Shown one piece after another: positions 16,501 to 23,708 of a stretch of 64,000 nt of DNA. A model generated the notes under the pieces. The model searched no databases. It was not told where the DNA came from and saw only the letters and a list, made by a program, of their open reading frames with translations. Made by a program: the position numbers and the translations under genes. Source of the DNA: Thioclava sp. GXIMD4216 (GTDB lineage Bacteria; Pseudomonadota; Alphaproteobacteria; Rhodobacterales; Rhodobacteraceae); NCBI RefSeq assembly GCF_037949285.1, contig NZ_CP149926.1, positions 1,281,501 to 1,345,500 of the forward strand, given 5' to 3'. Within the stretch, counting starts at the first letter, position 1, and each line of letters starts with the position of its first letter.

Positions 16501-16587
16501 CTGACCATGCTCTGACCAGCCATATTGATGGCGTTCAAGGAGACTGACATTCTCTGCCGAGAAATTCAGGGCGAATTGAGGTTTCAT
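13501..16587 (-). CDS. Large Pro/Ala-rich bitopic protein with GspL/PilM-like N-terminus and GspC/PilP-like C-terminus
   Basis: The 1028-residue protein begins with a folded domain (1 to about 180). Its pattern of KLAIPATQILYTAVHAPG and then RRRQIEAALIDMTPYPVSDLVFDW resembles the actin-like cytoplasmic part of GspL/PilM. A Pro/Glu-rich, low-complexity stretch follows, then one membrane helix (about 558-580, RYLGLILTGALILVLAIIAM), a second long Ala/Pro/Lys linker with repeated RARPA-like words, and a compact C-terminal domain (about 955-1028: LIGVYGSQSNRRALLRMPNG, then VQIGDRFDDGQVTAI) like the GspC/PilP periplasmic domain. Cytoplasmic head and periplasmic tail are inferred. No other secretion gene lies nearby, and the function is unknown. 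Confidence 0.7.
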   Translation of the reverse strand: MKPQFALNFSAENVSLLERHQYGWSEHGQVSIGDAETLESEMSKLRAKAVQLGGQGFTTKLAIPATQILYTAVHAPGPTIAERRRQIEAALIDMTPYPVSDLVFDWSGPGKTVHVAVIARDTLREAEDFAETHGMRPVSFVAIPKGEEFVGEPWFGMTTFAPDYLAQGEHVQPDTDAMVICTPEDGAAAFAAAAARAAQNDQLMAEQAAREAEEAAYTPADIPPSQDPAPQPTEPEQPEPELPTPDLPEPDLPAPELPPAEDLPAPDYPPQELPQPAPPQPELPVPPAEPESPAPSEFTTPAAPQWQDAPEDSPPPPSLAEELAEYGQEPVDEPWQDRQWDDSDFGTESGPYAEDEDGFAQTPSMSAPAAPQNQWHHNGSDRISIPESDLDRLRAEFGVDRPEELPGSEAPLSAHMSEGTAAGAGPTRKLSGARRDMPVSGQAAGPALYAERETAEPRHSAADLVAQSEHRDSRAAGRKDKPARKEGALRKPVADPAFDTPAVSRRPLAEDSPPLSGARDGRDRISITARVGTTPPSAEDETDAPTRDLGDTIGGKPRYLGLILTGALILVLAIIAMLMGGEDTTDPAQTDVSATEQQALSPTALAQAGSEQTSTAENTPAQGVPAVQPQTAPTGTGQEAAAQALTGHVDTLSTPPKRDPEPTAPAAPPPYNQLARVQADGTVTPTPEGVLMPGKFMLVAGKPDRLPRARPEDVKFAYSEATGKPMPYQAPALKGKTPKARPAAVEKAAQAAQDKPAPAAAPEATAAPVADTKTAPPTPTTPDAKPLAKPEQAKEQTKAEASQDAKAAEEAPVEQARAVVNDPRLSSASPLRARPAAVADAAKAEADRRAAEEKAAQDAQAAMASATDQAVTVSRRPMGRPQNFSNAVQSALAAAMANRPAEAAPAPKASAAPKAAPKPAPVQTARSAPTAPEADDEPEAKAAPNMPTAASVAKAATDDNAIRLNQVNLIGVYGSQSNRRALLRMPNGRFVKVQIGDRFDDGQVTAINDKSLTYQKGSKAYRINLIDG

Positions 16588-16777
16588 GGTCTAGCTCGGT
16601 GCGTCTCATCGGTGCCTGTAAGCACCGTTTTGGTGTTTTGTTACTGGTAGCCGAGAACGGCCTTCAAGAAAAGCGGCGAACCACTGACAACGAAGAAATT
16701 GATCGCCATATCGGCGAGGCGCTGCCGGTTGGAGCAGCCAAGTCTGGCAGGGCGCGCGGCACTTTTCCCGCTAGGAT

Positions 16778-17770
16778 TTAGCGCAGCCACAGGCCCTCGC
16801 GCTTGATCGCGTTACGGATCACTTTTTCGCGGCGGGGCAGGTCGTTCTGGTCGAAGAGCGCGCGGATCTTCTTGCCCTTGCCTTGCAGCACGAGCTTCTT
16901 GATCGGCTCATAGGCTTTCAGAATTTTTTTCACCTTGTTCGGTGTGCAGACCTCTTCGACCATCGCGATCGCGGCATCGCTTTCGCGGGCATAGAGCAGA
17001 GGCAGCGTGCGGTAATGGCAGGATGTCAGGCTGTCGAGGCCTGCCAGTTCCGGTCCGGGGCGGCCACCTCCCAAGGAGGCGATCACAAGCGGCAGGGCAA
17101 TCTGGTCCAGCCACGGGTCAAGCGACTGGCAGGCCAGCTCGTCAGGGGTATTGTCGCGGATCGACAGGGCATAGCGCAGAAAGCGCGTGCCGAATTCCTG
17201 CGCATCCGCCCCCAGAAACCAGCCCGCATTGAAATAGAGGAACCGCTCCCAGTATTCTTCCGGCTGTCCGAGGTCGAGTGTCGGCTCGAAGGGGATCTCG
17301 AAGCGGTCATAGAGGCACTTCCAGATGTCATGGTAGCCCGGCCCGTACAGCGGAGGCTCGGGCCATGTGCCTTCGCGGCGCATGGAGGCCGTGGGATAGT
17401 CGAAATCGATCGCCAGATCGCTGAGCGGCCCCGTAAAGACGGTATCGGTGTCGAAAAAAAGAAAGGGCTCTGGGGGGAGTGCCAGCAGGGCCTCGATCTT
17501 GTTGCCATAGGGGTAGCTCTCGCCGAAATGCCGGTTCTCGAAGCTGATGATCTCGGCGCCTTCGGCCTCCAGCAGGGCGCGGGTTTCGGCAGAGATGGCC
17601 GTTGGCTGCGACCAGCGCGCGCCTGTCGGCTCGGCCACGATGAGCCGCCCCTTGAAATCGGGATTGCAGGCCCGGAACGAGCGCACGAAAATCACGGCCT
17701 CATGTTCCAGCCGCCCCTGCTGCGCGACGCAGAATACGATGAAGTCTTTCTGGGTCTTTGGCATCGACAT
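16778..17770 (-). CDS. Putative GT-A fold glycosyltransferase
   Basis: The 330-residue cytosolic protein has the order of a GT-A nucleotide-sugar transferase: an N-terminal strand FIVFCVAQQG, the word YPYGNKIEALL, then a DxD-like FFDTDTVFTGPL near residue 115 that would bind metal and sugar nucleotide, and an acceptor region with YFNAGWFLG. The C-terminus is Lys-rich. I do not recognise a named family and infer the function from fold-like motifs only. GGAG 12 nt upstream of the first ATG supports the start. It stands alone between the big membrane protein and tRNA-Tyr. Confidence 0.6.
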   Translation of the reverse strand: MSMPKTQKDFIVFCVAQQGRLEHEAVIFVRSFRACNPDFKGRLIVAEPTGARWSQPTAISAETRALLEAEGAEIISFENRHFGESYPYGNKIEALLALPPEPFLFFDTDTVFTGPLSDLAIDFDYPTASMRREGTWPEPPLYGPGYHDIWKCLYDRFEIPFEPTLDLGQPEEYWERFLYFNAGWFLGADAQEFGTRFLRYALSIRDNTPDELACQSLDPWLDQIALPLVIASLGGGRPGPELAGLDSLTSCHYRTLPLLYARESDAAIAMVEEVCTPNKVKKILKAYEPIKKLVLQGKGKKIRALFDQNDLPRREKVIRNAIKREGLWLR

Positions 17771-17901
17771 GCAAAGGCGCTCCGGAATTATGGAATATTT
17801 ATAATACGAGTCAGACTAGCACGGATAATGCCAGAATGTCTTTCGAATATTTCGCGGATTTTCAGGAGCTTACAGCGTCTCACCAAACCCTTGGAGGGTA
17901 G

Positions 17902-17985
17902 TGGTGGGTGACCCTGGAATCGAACCAGGCATGGGTCTCCCCGGCGGAGTTACAGTCCGCTGCCGCACCTTGCAGCACGTCACCC
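17902..17985 (-). tRNA. tRNA-Tyr(GTA)
   Basis: On the minus strand a full cloverleaf reads from 17985: acceptor GGGTGAC pairs with GTCACCC, anticodon stem GCGGA/TCCGC holds the loop CTGTAAC with anticodon GTA, a long variable arm follows, then the T arm CCTGG-TTCGATT-CCAGG. Discriminator A and CCA are encoded. The gene is divergent from rlmB. Confidence 0.95.
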
Positions 17986-18123
17986 GACGCTGTGAGGGGG
18001 CTTTTACGGACAGTGATCGGGAGCGTCAAGCGCCTTTTTTCATTTTTCTTGCAACTCTTTCTCGGGCTTGCCAATCGTCGCGCAAATGCGCAGGAAGAAG
18101 ATCAAGTATATAAGGGGAATCCG

Positions 18124-18921
18124 ATGAAAAAGCCGGCTTGGGTTATCGATAAAGAACGCTCCAAACGCGCAGCGGCAGCCGAAACCGTCTGGTTGTTCGG
18201 TCTGCATGCGGTGCGGGATGCGCTTGTAAACCCTGATCGCACCCGTCTGCGCCTTGTCCTGTCGAAGAATGCGGCTGACAAACTGGCCGAGGCGATCGCG
18301 CAATCCGGTATGGAGCCGGAAATCGTCGATGTGCGCCGCTTTGCGAAAGATGTGCCCATTGCCGAGGATTCGGTCCATCAGGGGGCGGCTTTGGAAGTGA
18401 AGCCGCTTGATTGGGGTAAGGTGACGGATTTGTGCGAGCCGGGGCAGGCATCGCCGGTGGTGGTCCTGCTGGACCGTGTCACCGACCCGCATAATGTGGG
18501 GGCGATCTTGCGCTCTGCCGAGGTATTCGGGGCGCGTGCCGTGGTGGCACCGCATCGCCATTCGGCCCCCGAGACAGGGGCTCTGGCGAAAACCGCCTCG
18601 GGGGCGCTGGAGCGCCAGCCCTATCTGCGGGTGAAGAATCTGGGCGATGCGATCGAAGAGCTGCAGAAGATTGGCTATGTTGTCTATGGTCTGGCGGGCG
18701 AGGCCGAGATGACTTTGGCCGAAGGTCTGGCAAAATCGCCCGATCTGCCGATTGCTCTGGTGATGGGCGCCGAAGGGCCGGGGCTGCGCGAGCGCACGCG
18801 CGAGCTGTGCGATCATCTGGTGAAAATCCCGTTTGCGGCAGATTTCGGGTCGCTCAACGTGTCGAACGCGGCCGCCGTGGCGCTTTATGCGGCCCAGAAT
18901 CGCGGCACCACCAAGGCGTGA
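18124..18921 (+). CDS. rlmB: 23S rRNA (guanosine-2'-O-)-methyltransferase, TrmH/RlmB family
   Basis: The 265-residue protein has the N-terminal substrate-binding domain beginning WLFGLHAVRDALVNPDR and a SpoU C-terminal domain with LLDRVTDPHNVGAILRSAEVFGA, IALVMGAEGPGLRERT and IPFAADFGSLNVSNAAAVALY, the three motifs of the trefoil-knot SAM-binding fold. It should methylate G2251 in 23S rRNA. The start at 18124 has AAGGGG 6 nt before it; the open frame extends upstream across tRNA-Tyr on the other strand, which is not coding. Confidence 0.92.
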   Translation: MKKPAWVIDKERSKRAAAAETVWLFGLHAVRDALVNPDRTRLRLVLSKNAADKLAEAIAQSGMEPEIVDVRRFAKDVPIAEDSVHQGAALEVKPLDWGKVTDLCEPGQASPVVVLLDRVTDPHNVGAILRSAEVFGARAVVAPHRHSAPETGALAKTASGALERQPYLRVKNLGDAIEELQKIGYVVYGLAGEAEMTLAEGLAKSPDLPIALVMGAEGPGLRERTRELCDHLVKIPFAADFGSLNVSNAAAVALYAAQNRGTTKA

Positions 18922-19030
18922 CCCAAGCGCCACATTCGAGGAAAAATAAGCTTCCGTCGTTCACATGCGCGCGATTTCAAGATTGTGGCCTTTTAATTGT
19001 CCGGATGCTTTCTAACTTGAATGACAGGAG

Positions 19031-19112
19031 GCGCAGTATCGGAACCACTGCGCTTCGAACACTGTCCCTCGTTCCGCACTCGCGCCCGGCCTTATGGTCT
19101 GGGCGCTTTTTT
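19031..19112 (+). ncRNA. Candidate small RNA or attenuator leader
   Basis: The gap before the CoA-binding gene folds into a hairpin with arms GCGCAGT (19031-19037) and ACTGCGC (19047-19053), a possible long pairing GGAAC with GTTCC, and an intrinsic terminator with arms GCGCCCGG (19082-19089) and CTGGGCGC (19099-19106) followed by six T. This terminator sits 110 bases or more past the rlmB stop and only about 20 before the next ribosome-binding site. It may end an independent small RNA, act as an attenuator, or simply end rlmB. I recognise no Rfam family. Confidence 0.45.
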
Positions 19113-19140
19113 CTGGGGCAGGGCGTTACCGGAGGATATG

Positions 19141-19563
19141 ATGGTTTCTGATGCCAAGCTACGCGAGATATTCGCAACCACCAAGACCATCGCCCTGGTC
19201 GGCTATTCCGCGCATCCCGACAGGCCGTCGCATATGGTGGCCCGTTTTCTACAGGCCAAAGGCTATCGGGTGATCCCCGTCAATCCCGGCCTTGCGGGGC
19301 AGACGGCCTTGGGCGAAACCGTATATGCCGATCTTGCCGCGATCCCGCCGGAGATCGAGGTGGATATGGTGGATATCTTCCGCCGGTCGGAGGCCATGCC
19401 GGACATCACCCGCGACGCCTTGGCCCATCTGCCGCATCTGCAGGTGGTCTGGATGCAGATCGGTGTCGGCAACGAGGAGGCCGAAGCTCTGGCACGACAG
19501 GCGGGCAAAACCGTGGTGGCTGATCGCTGTCCGAAGATCGAAATGCCGCGACTTGGCCTGTAA
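19141..19563 (+). CDS. CoA-binding domain protein (YccU-like)
   Basis: This 140-residue single-domain protein has the Rossmann-like CoA-binding fold: TIALVGYSAHPDRPSHMVARFLQAKGYRVIPVNP with the nucleotide loop, then VDMVDIFRRSEAMPDI and VWMQIGVGNEEAEALARQAGKTVVADRCPKIE. These match the YccU family of CoA-binding proteins of unknown physiological role. Two ATGs are adjacent (19138 and 19141); the second is preferred because GGAGG ends 5 nt before it. Confidence 0.87.
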   Translation: MVSDAKLREIFATTKTIALVGYSAHPDRPSHMVARFLQAKGYRVIPVNPGLAGQTALGETVYADLAAIPPEIEVDMVDIFRRSEAMPDITRDALAHLPHLQVVWMQIGVGNEEAEALARQAGKTVVADRCPKIEMPRLGL

Positions 19564-19714
19564 AAACCAATAGATCTTGCAGTGGCTGCTTAATATTTTT
19601 GCACTGACCGAATAAAATCACTGCAAATGCGTGAAATTGCGCGATTTTCTCGTCAAAATTCAAAAGCACTGCTATGAAAATGTGCCGGAAGTGAAAAGAC
19701 AAACGGGACAGGCG

Positions 19715-20293
19715 ATGGAATTTGATGTGGGTGCGAGATTGCGCGCGGTTCGTAAGGCGCGCAAGATGTCACAGCGGGAAATGGCGACAAAGTCGGGCAT
19801 TACCAATGGGATGATCTCGTTGATCGAGGGCAATAAGACCAGTCCGTCGATCTCGTCCCTCAAGAAAATTCTTGAGGCGCTGGATCTGACATTGTCGGAA
19901 TTCTTCGAGAGTGATGCGGCGGTGGTGGACAAGTTCGTGTTCCGCCACAACGAGTTGGAAAAAATCACCCCCGAGCAGGTGGACGGGGCGGGGATCAACC
20001 CGCTGTCCAGTGCGGCCACGCTGCGGCGATTGGGCTATAGTCAGGGCAGCTCCCTGCTGATGCTTTACGAGACCTATGAGCCCGGCGCCGATACGGGCGA
20101 GCCCTATACGCATGAGGGCGAGGAAGCGGGGTTCGTGGTCGAGGGAGAGCTGCTTTTGGAAGTCGATGGCGAGGTCGAGGTGCTGCAGGTCGGGGACGGG
20201 TATAAATTTGCCAGCACCAAGCCGCATCGTTTCCGCAATATCGGCTCGGAACGTTGTGTGGTGATCAGCGCCTGTACGCCGCCAACCTTCTGA
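19715..20293 (+). CDS. XRE-family regulator with C-terminal cupin domain
   Basis: The 192-residue protein joins a helix-turn-helix (LRAVRKARKMSQREMATKSGITNGMISLIEGNKTSPSISSLKKI, about residues 6-50) to a cupin (GEPYTHEGEEAGFVVEGELLLEVDGEVEVLQVGDGYKFASTKPHRFRN), the layout of PuuR-type regulators that sense small ligands. The start at 19715 is chosen because the HTH then begins near residue 6; the frame is open back to 19631. It converges with the TRAP operon and shares its terminator, so control of that transporter is possible but unproven. Confidence 0.87.
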   Translation: MEFDVGARLRAVRKARKMSQREMATKSGITNGMISLIEGNKTSPSISSLKKILEALDLTLSEFFESDAAVVDKFVFRHNELEKITPEQVDGAGINPLSSAATLRRLGYSQGSSLLMLYETYEPGADTGEPYTHEGEEAGFVVEGELLLEVDGEVEVLQVGDGYKFASTKPHRFRNIGSERCVVISACTPPTF

Positions 20294-20310
20294 TCTGTCT
20301 GCTGCATGAA

Positions 20311-20340
20311 AAAACGCCCGAGGAATTCCTCGGGCGTTTT
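20311..20340. terminator. Bidirectional terminator between the XRE-cupin gene and dctM
   Basis: A perfect 30-base palindrome with arms AAAACGCCCGAGG and CCTCGGGCGTTTT around AATT. A T-run follows the stem on both strands, so it can end both convergent transcripts. Confidence 0.92.
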
Positions 20341-20364
20341 CATTTGTCGGATCCGGCGACAGTT

Positions 20365-21669
20365 TTACTGGATGCCCATCAACAGGCGCGGCAGCCAAAG
20401 CGACAGATCGGGGCAGAAGGTGACGATCATGGTCATCGGCAGGTGCCCGAAGATCAGGAATTTCATCGTCGGTTTGATATATTTATCAAGCGTCAGTTTC
20501 GAGACACCCCCCGCCATATAGAGCATCGGCGCACAGGGCGGCGAGACGTTGCCCAGACCCAGATTGGTGCCGACGATGGCGGCAAAGTGGATCGGGTGCA
20601 CGCCCAGATGGTTGATGACCGGCAGGAAGATGATTGCGGCCAGAACCGAGCCCGAGATGTCATCCACGATCATCCCGATGAACAGCAGCACGACGTTGAT
20701 CAGCAGCAAGATGACGATCTTGTTGTCCGACAGCGACAGCATGGCCTCGGCCACTTCTTTCGGGATCTGCTGCAAGATCATCGCGCGGCTCATCATGAAC
20801 AGGAAGAACAGCACCGAGATGATGGATCCGGTGGTGATGGCCGAGCGCACGAAGGAGGTGGCGAAGCTGCGCACCGTCAGCCCCTTATAGATGAAGAAGC
20901 CCACCGGAATGGCGTAGACCAGCGCGATGGCGGCAGCTTCGGTCGGCGTGGCGATCCCCGAATAGATCACGCCAAGGATCAGAACCGGCATCAGCAAGGC
21001 CCAGAACGCCTTGAGGCCCGAACGGCCGATATTCTGCACCGATTGCTGGAAGTCGAGCTTTTCTTCGACCTTGATCGTGTCGACATTCCGCAAGAAGACG
21101 AAGTTCAGCACGACATAGATCAGTGCCAGAAGCAGGCCGGGCACGAGGGTCGACAGGAAGGCTGCCCCGACCGACAGGCCGCCGGTGATCGCGAAAACGA
21201 TCATCGGGATCGAGGGCGGGATCATCAGCGCCAGCACCGAAGAACATGCCACAAGGGCTGTCGCATGTCCTGCGGGGTAGCCTTCGCGCACCATGCGCGG
21301 GATCATGATCTGGCCGATCGCGGCAATGGCTGCCGAAGACGACCCCGAGATCGCGCCAAACAAGGCGCAGGTGATCACGGTCACGGCCCCGAGGCCGCCT
21401 TTGACGCGCCCGACAAGCGAGTTCACGAAGTTCAGAAGGCGTTCGGAGATTCCGCCTTCGGCCATCAGCGTCCCCGCCAGAACAAAGAGCGGCAGTGCCA
21501 GAAGGGCGAAGCTGGAGGTGGTCTGATAGGCGTAAGGCAGCAGGAAGGATACATCCGAGCCGCTTGCCAGCCCGAAGATCAGCGCGCCCGTCCCGAAGGC
21601 CAGCGCAATCGGCATTTCCGCCAGCAGCAGGATGACGACAAGCGCCATAGAGAGGAAGAAGATGGTCAT
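20365..21669 (-). CDS. dctM: TRAP transporter large permease (DctM)
   Basis: A 434-residue integral membrane protein with about 12 helices and the TRAP-M signatures GALIFGLASG, FVLAGTLMAEGGI, ALFGAISGSSSAAIAAIGQIMIP and VVLLFIGMIVDDISG. It forms the sodium-coupled channel of a TRAP uptake system. The start overlaps the dctQ stop (ATGA). The substrate cannot be read from the membrane subunits. Confidence 0.93.
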   Translation of the reverse strand: MTIFFLSMALVVILLLAEMPIALAFGTGALIFGLASGSDVSFLLPYAYQTTSSFALLALPLFVLAGTLMAEGGISERLLNFVNSLVGRVKGGLGAVTVITCALFGAISGSSSAAIAAIGQIMIPRMVREGYPAGHATALVACSSVLALMIPPSIPMIVFAITGGLSVGAAFLSTLVPGLLLALIYVVLNFVFLRNVDTIKVEEKLDFQQSVQNIGRSGLKAFWALLMPVLILGVIYSGIATPTEAAAIALVYAIPVGFFIYKGLTVRSFATSFVRSAITTGSIISVLFFLFMMSRAMILQQIPKEVAEAMLSLSDNKIVILLLINVVLLFIGMIVDDISGSVLAAIIFLPVINHLGVHPIHFAAIVGTNLGLGNVSPPCAPMLYMAGGVSKLTLDKYIKPTMKFLIFGHLPMTMIVTFCPDLSLWLPRLLMGIQ

Positions 21670-22328
21670 TGCTCGGACCCTTTCGACTGGCTCGCCGCCA
21701 ACAGGACAGGATTGCGGAAGACGCAGATCTGGTTAACGAATTGCAGGGCCAGATAGAGAACCATGCCGCCGAAACCGAAAATCAGTGACGACGACCACAG
21801 CCAGCGCGGCCAGCGCATGTAGGAGCTCATGCGGTTCTTGTCGATTTCGAACATGGCATAGCGGATGGCGTAATAGGCGAAAACCGCCGCAGCGATCAGC
21901 GAAAGCACCGTCATCACGATACGCACAAGCTGGATGGCGCGCGGGTTCTTGACCACCAGCGTCAGGATGCCGCCGTGGATATGCTCGCCGTTGCGGGTCA
22001 CATAGGCCATGCCCAGAAAATAGGTCCACACTCCGAAAAGAAGGGCGATCTCTTCAATGCCGACGAAGGGCGAATGGAAGACATAGCGCAGAAGCACCTG
22101 CGCGAACATCAGCCCGGCCAGAGCGAGGCCGAACACGAATAAGGCGGTAAAGATAATCCCCGCCAGAACTTTCTCTGCCGACAGGACGGCTTTGTAGAAG
22201 CCTGTGGGCTGCCATTCGGGAATGGCTGTCAGTTGATCGGGGATCTCGGTCGGGTCGATTTCAGCGACATAGATATAGGAATCCGCGCCGACCGGTTCGC
22301 GCGGATGCTGCTTGGATGAACGGGTCAT
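21666..22328 (-). CDS. dctQ: TRAP transporter small permease (DctQ)
   Basis: The 220-residue membrane protein has four predicted helices and typical DctQ words: LAGLMFAQVLLRYVFHSPFVGIEEIALLFGVWTYFLGMAYVTRNGEHI. The first helix comes after a soluble leader of about 45 residues. The start at 22328 is preferred to the ATG at 22376, which lies inside a hairpin; AAGG stands 5 nt before 22328. It overlaps dctM by four bases. Confidence 0.92.
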   Translation of the reverse strand: MTRSSKQHPREPVGADSYIYVAEIDPTEIPDQLTAIPEWQPTGFYKAVLSAEKVLAGIIFTALFVFGLALAGLMFAQVLLRYVFHSPFVGIEEIALLFGVWTYFLGMAYVTRNGEHIHGGILTLVVKNPRAIQLVRIVMTVLSLIAAAVFAYYAIRYAMFEIDKNRMSSYMRWPRWLWSSSLIFGFGGMVLYLALQFVNQICVFRNPVLLAASQSKGSEQ

Positions 22329-22348
22329 GAAAGCCTTCGGAGGATCAG

Positions 22349-22383
22349 GAAAAAGAAACCCGGCGTTGTCAGACAACGCCGGG
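22349..22383 (-). terminator. Partial terminator or stabilising hairpin between dctP and dctQ
   Basis: Arms CCCGGCGTTGTC (22359-22370) and GACAACGCCGGG (22372-22383) form a perfect 12-bp stem with one central base. On the minus strand it is followed by TTTCTTTTT. It lies just after dctP, where it would let more binding protein than permease be made. Confidence 0.8.
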
Positions 22384-22399
22384 ACGACACAGGCAGAGA

Positions 22400-23398
22400 T
22401 TACTCGATGCCCGCAGCTTTACGCAGTTTGCCCATGATCTCGGGGCCAACCACTTTTTCCATTTCCGGCCATTCGGTATCGTAAACGATCTTCTTGGCAG
22501 CGGCCATCTGTTCGTCGTTCAGGTGAACAATCTCGACACCGGCATCTGCCGATTTCTGGATATATTCGTCGCTTTTCGCTTTGGCTTCGACCCATGCATG
22601 GTCGATGACCTTATCGGCAGCCGCCTGAATTTCGTTACGCTCGTCTTCGGGCAGGCCATCCCACCAGTCTTCGTTCACCAGCCAGAAGGCGGTTTCGAAA
22701 TAGTCGTTGGTCAGGATGTTGGCATCCAGAACGTCGCGCATATTGTAGGTCTCGACAGCGGTCGAGAAGGCGCGGGCATCAACGGTGCCCAGCTGCAATG
22801 CGGTGTAGACTTCGGCCAGCGGGATCGGCACGGCCGAGAACCCGAGATTGGAGAAGCGGTCCACCGCGATTGCGACACCGGGGACGCGGATCTTCACGCC
22901 TGCCGCATCGGCAGGGAAGTTGACCGGACGCGCCTTGACGCCCTTACGGATGACCACAGACCCGAAATCGGTCGGGATCAGGCCGATGGCATGCAGGCCC
23001 ATATCGTGCAGGATGTCGTTATAGACCGAAAGCATATCCGAGCCGGGGCCATAGACGCGCTTCGCGTCGTCCCAGTTGTCCACAACATAGCCGAGCCAGC
23101 TGAGATCGAGGCGCTGATCGAACTCGGATGCGCCCCAGGTCAGGCTCATCGGCACGACGCCTTGCATGGTTTGCTCGAACAGCGAGGTCCAGTCGCCCAG
23201 ATCACCGGCGGGATGATAGTCGACATTGATGTCATCGCCCAAGTCGGCAATGAATTCCTCGGAGAGCGAGTGGAACACGTGTTCGGTGTTCATGGCATGC
23301 GCCAGAATGAACGTGTCTTTTGCGTGGGCGGGCGCGAAGCTGGCAAGCGCACAGAAAGCGGCTGCGCTGGTTGCGCGAAGAAGAGTCTTGATCGACAT
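22400..23398 (-). CDS. dctP: TRAP transporter substrate-binding protein (DctP)
   Basis: The 332-residue protein has a clear signal peptide (MSIKTLLRATSAAAFCALASFAPAHA, cut after AHA) and the TRAP-P fold. VKIRVPGVAIAVDRFSNLGF carries the conserved ligand-binding arginine, and VPIPLAEVYTALQLGTVDARA is the next family signature. It acts in the periplasm. The start at 23398 fits the signal peptide and has AGGGGA about 10 nt upstream; the open frame extends to 23455 without support. It is the first gene of dctP-dctQ-dctM. Confidence 0.9.
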   Translation of the reverse strand: MSIKTLLRATSAAAFCALASFAPAHAKDTFILAHAMNTEHVFHSLSEEFIADLGDDINVDYHPAGDLGDWTSLFEQTMQGVVPMSLTWGASEFDQRLDLSWLGYVVDNWDDAKRVYGPGSDMLSVYNDILHDMGLHAIGLIPTDFGSVVIRKGVKARPVNFPADAAGVKIRVPGVAIAVDRFSNLGFSAVPIPLAEVYTALQLGTVDARAFSTAVETYNMRDVLDANILTNDYFETAFWLVNEDWWDGLPEDERNEIQAAADKVIDHAWVEAKAKSDEYIQKSADAGVEIVHLNDEQMAAAKKIVYDTEWPEMEKVVGPEIMGKLRKAAGIE

Positions 23399-23708
23399 GT
23401 TAATTTTTTCCCCTGTTGTAGGTCCAAAGGACCGATAACCGGTTTTGGCTAACATGCACGGTCTTGTTACACAAATATATTAAACAACGATCCACTGTAT
23501 CGGGGAAATATTCGTGCAAACTTCTGCCGAGGCCACAAATTTTATTACAAATATGCATATATATTAATCATCACGCGGCGGTGACTGGTGCGAATTTAAG
23601 CAAATATAGGTTAAGTTTTTTCCCTAAGCAGGCTTGTTTTGCAAACTGCCGAACATCGCGAAGGGCAATGCTCGGCAGTGTTTTATATATTGTGGTTTTT
23701 TCCGAGCC
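23399..23708. other. AT-rich promoter region upstream of dctP
   Basis: These 310 bases contain no gene I can support. They are distinctly AT-rich for this genome (for example ATATGCATAT and TATATTAA near 23550-23570) and hold a short hairpin GGTCC-AAA-GGACC at 23422-23434 in the dctP leader. The region must carry the dctP promoter and, at its high-coordinate end, the terminator of the ABC operon. Confidence 0.6.
23646..23678 (-). terminator. Terminator of the amino acid ABC operon
   Basis: Arms CTGCCGAACAT and ATGCTCGGCAG pair with one mismatch around an 11-base loop, 30 bases past the last permease stop. The T-run on the minus strand is short, so it is moderately supported. Confidence 0.6.

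Noticed and set aside
20254..21756. 500-codon His/Asp/Gln-rich plus-strand frame
   Set aside because: It lies opposite the dctM transporter gene; its composition is the reverse complement of membrane-helix codons.
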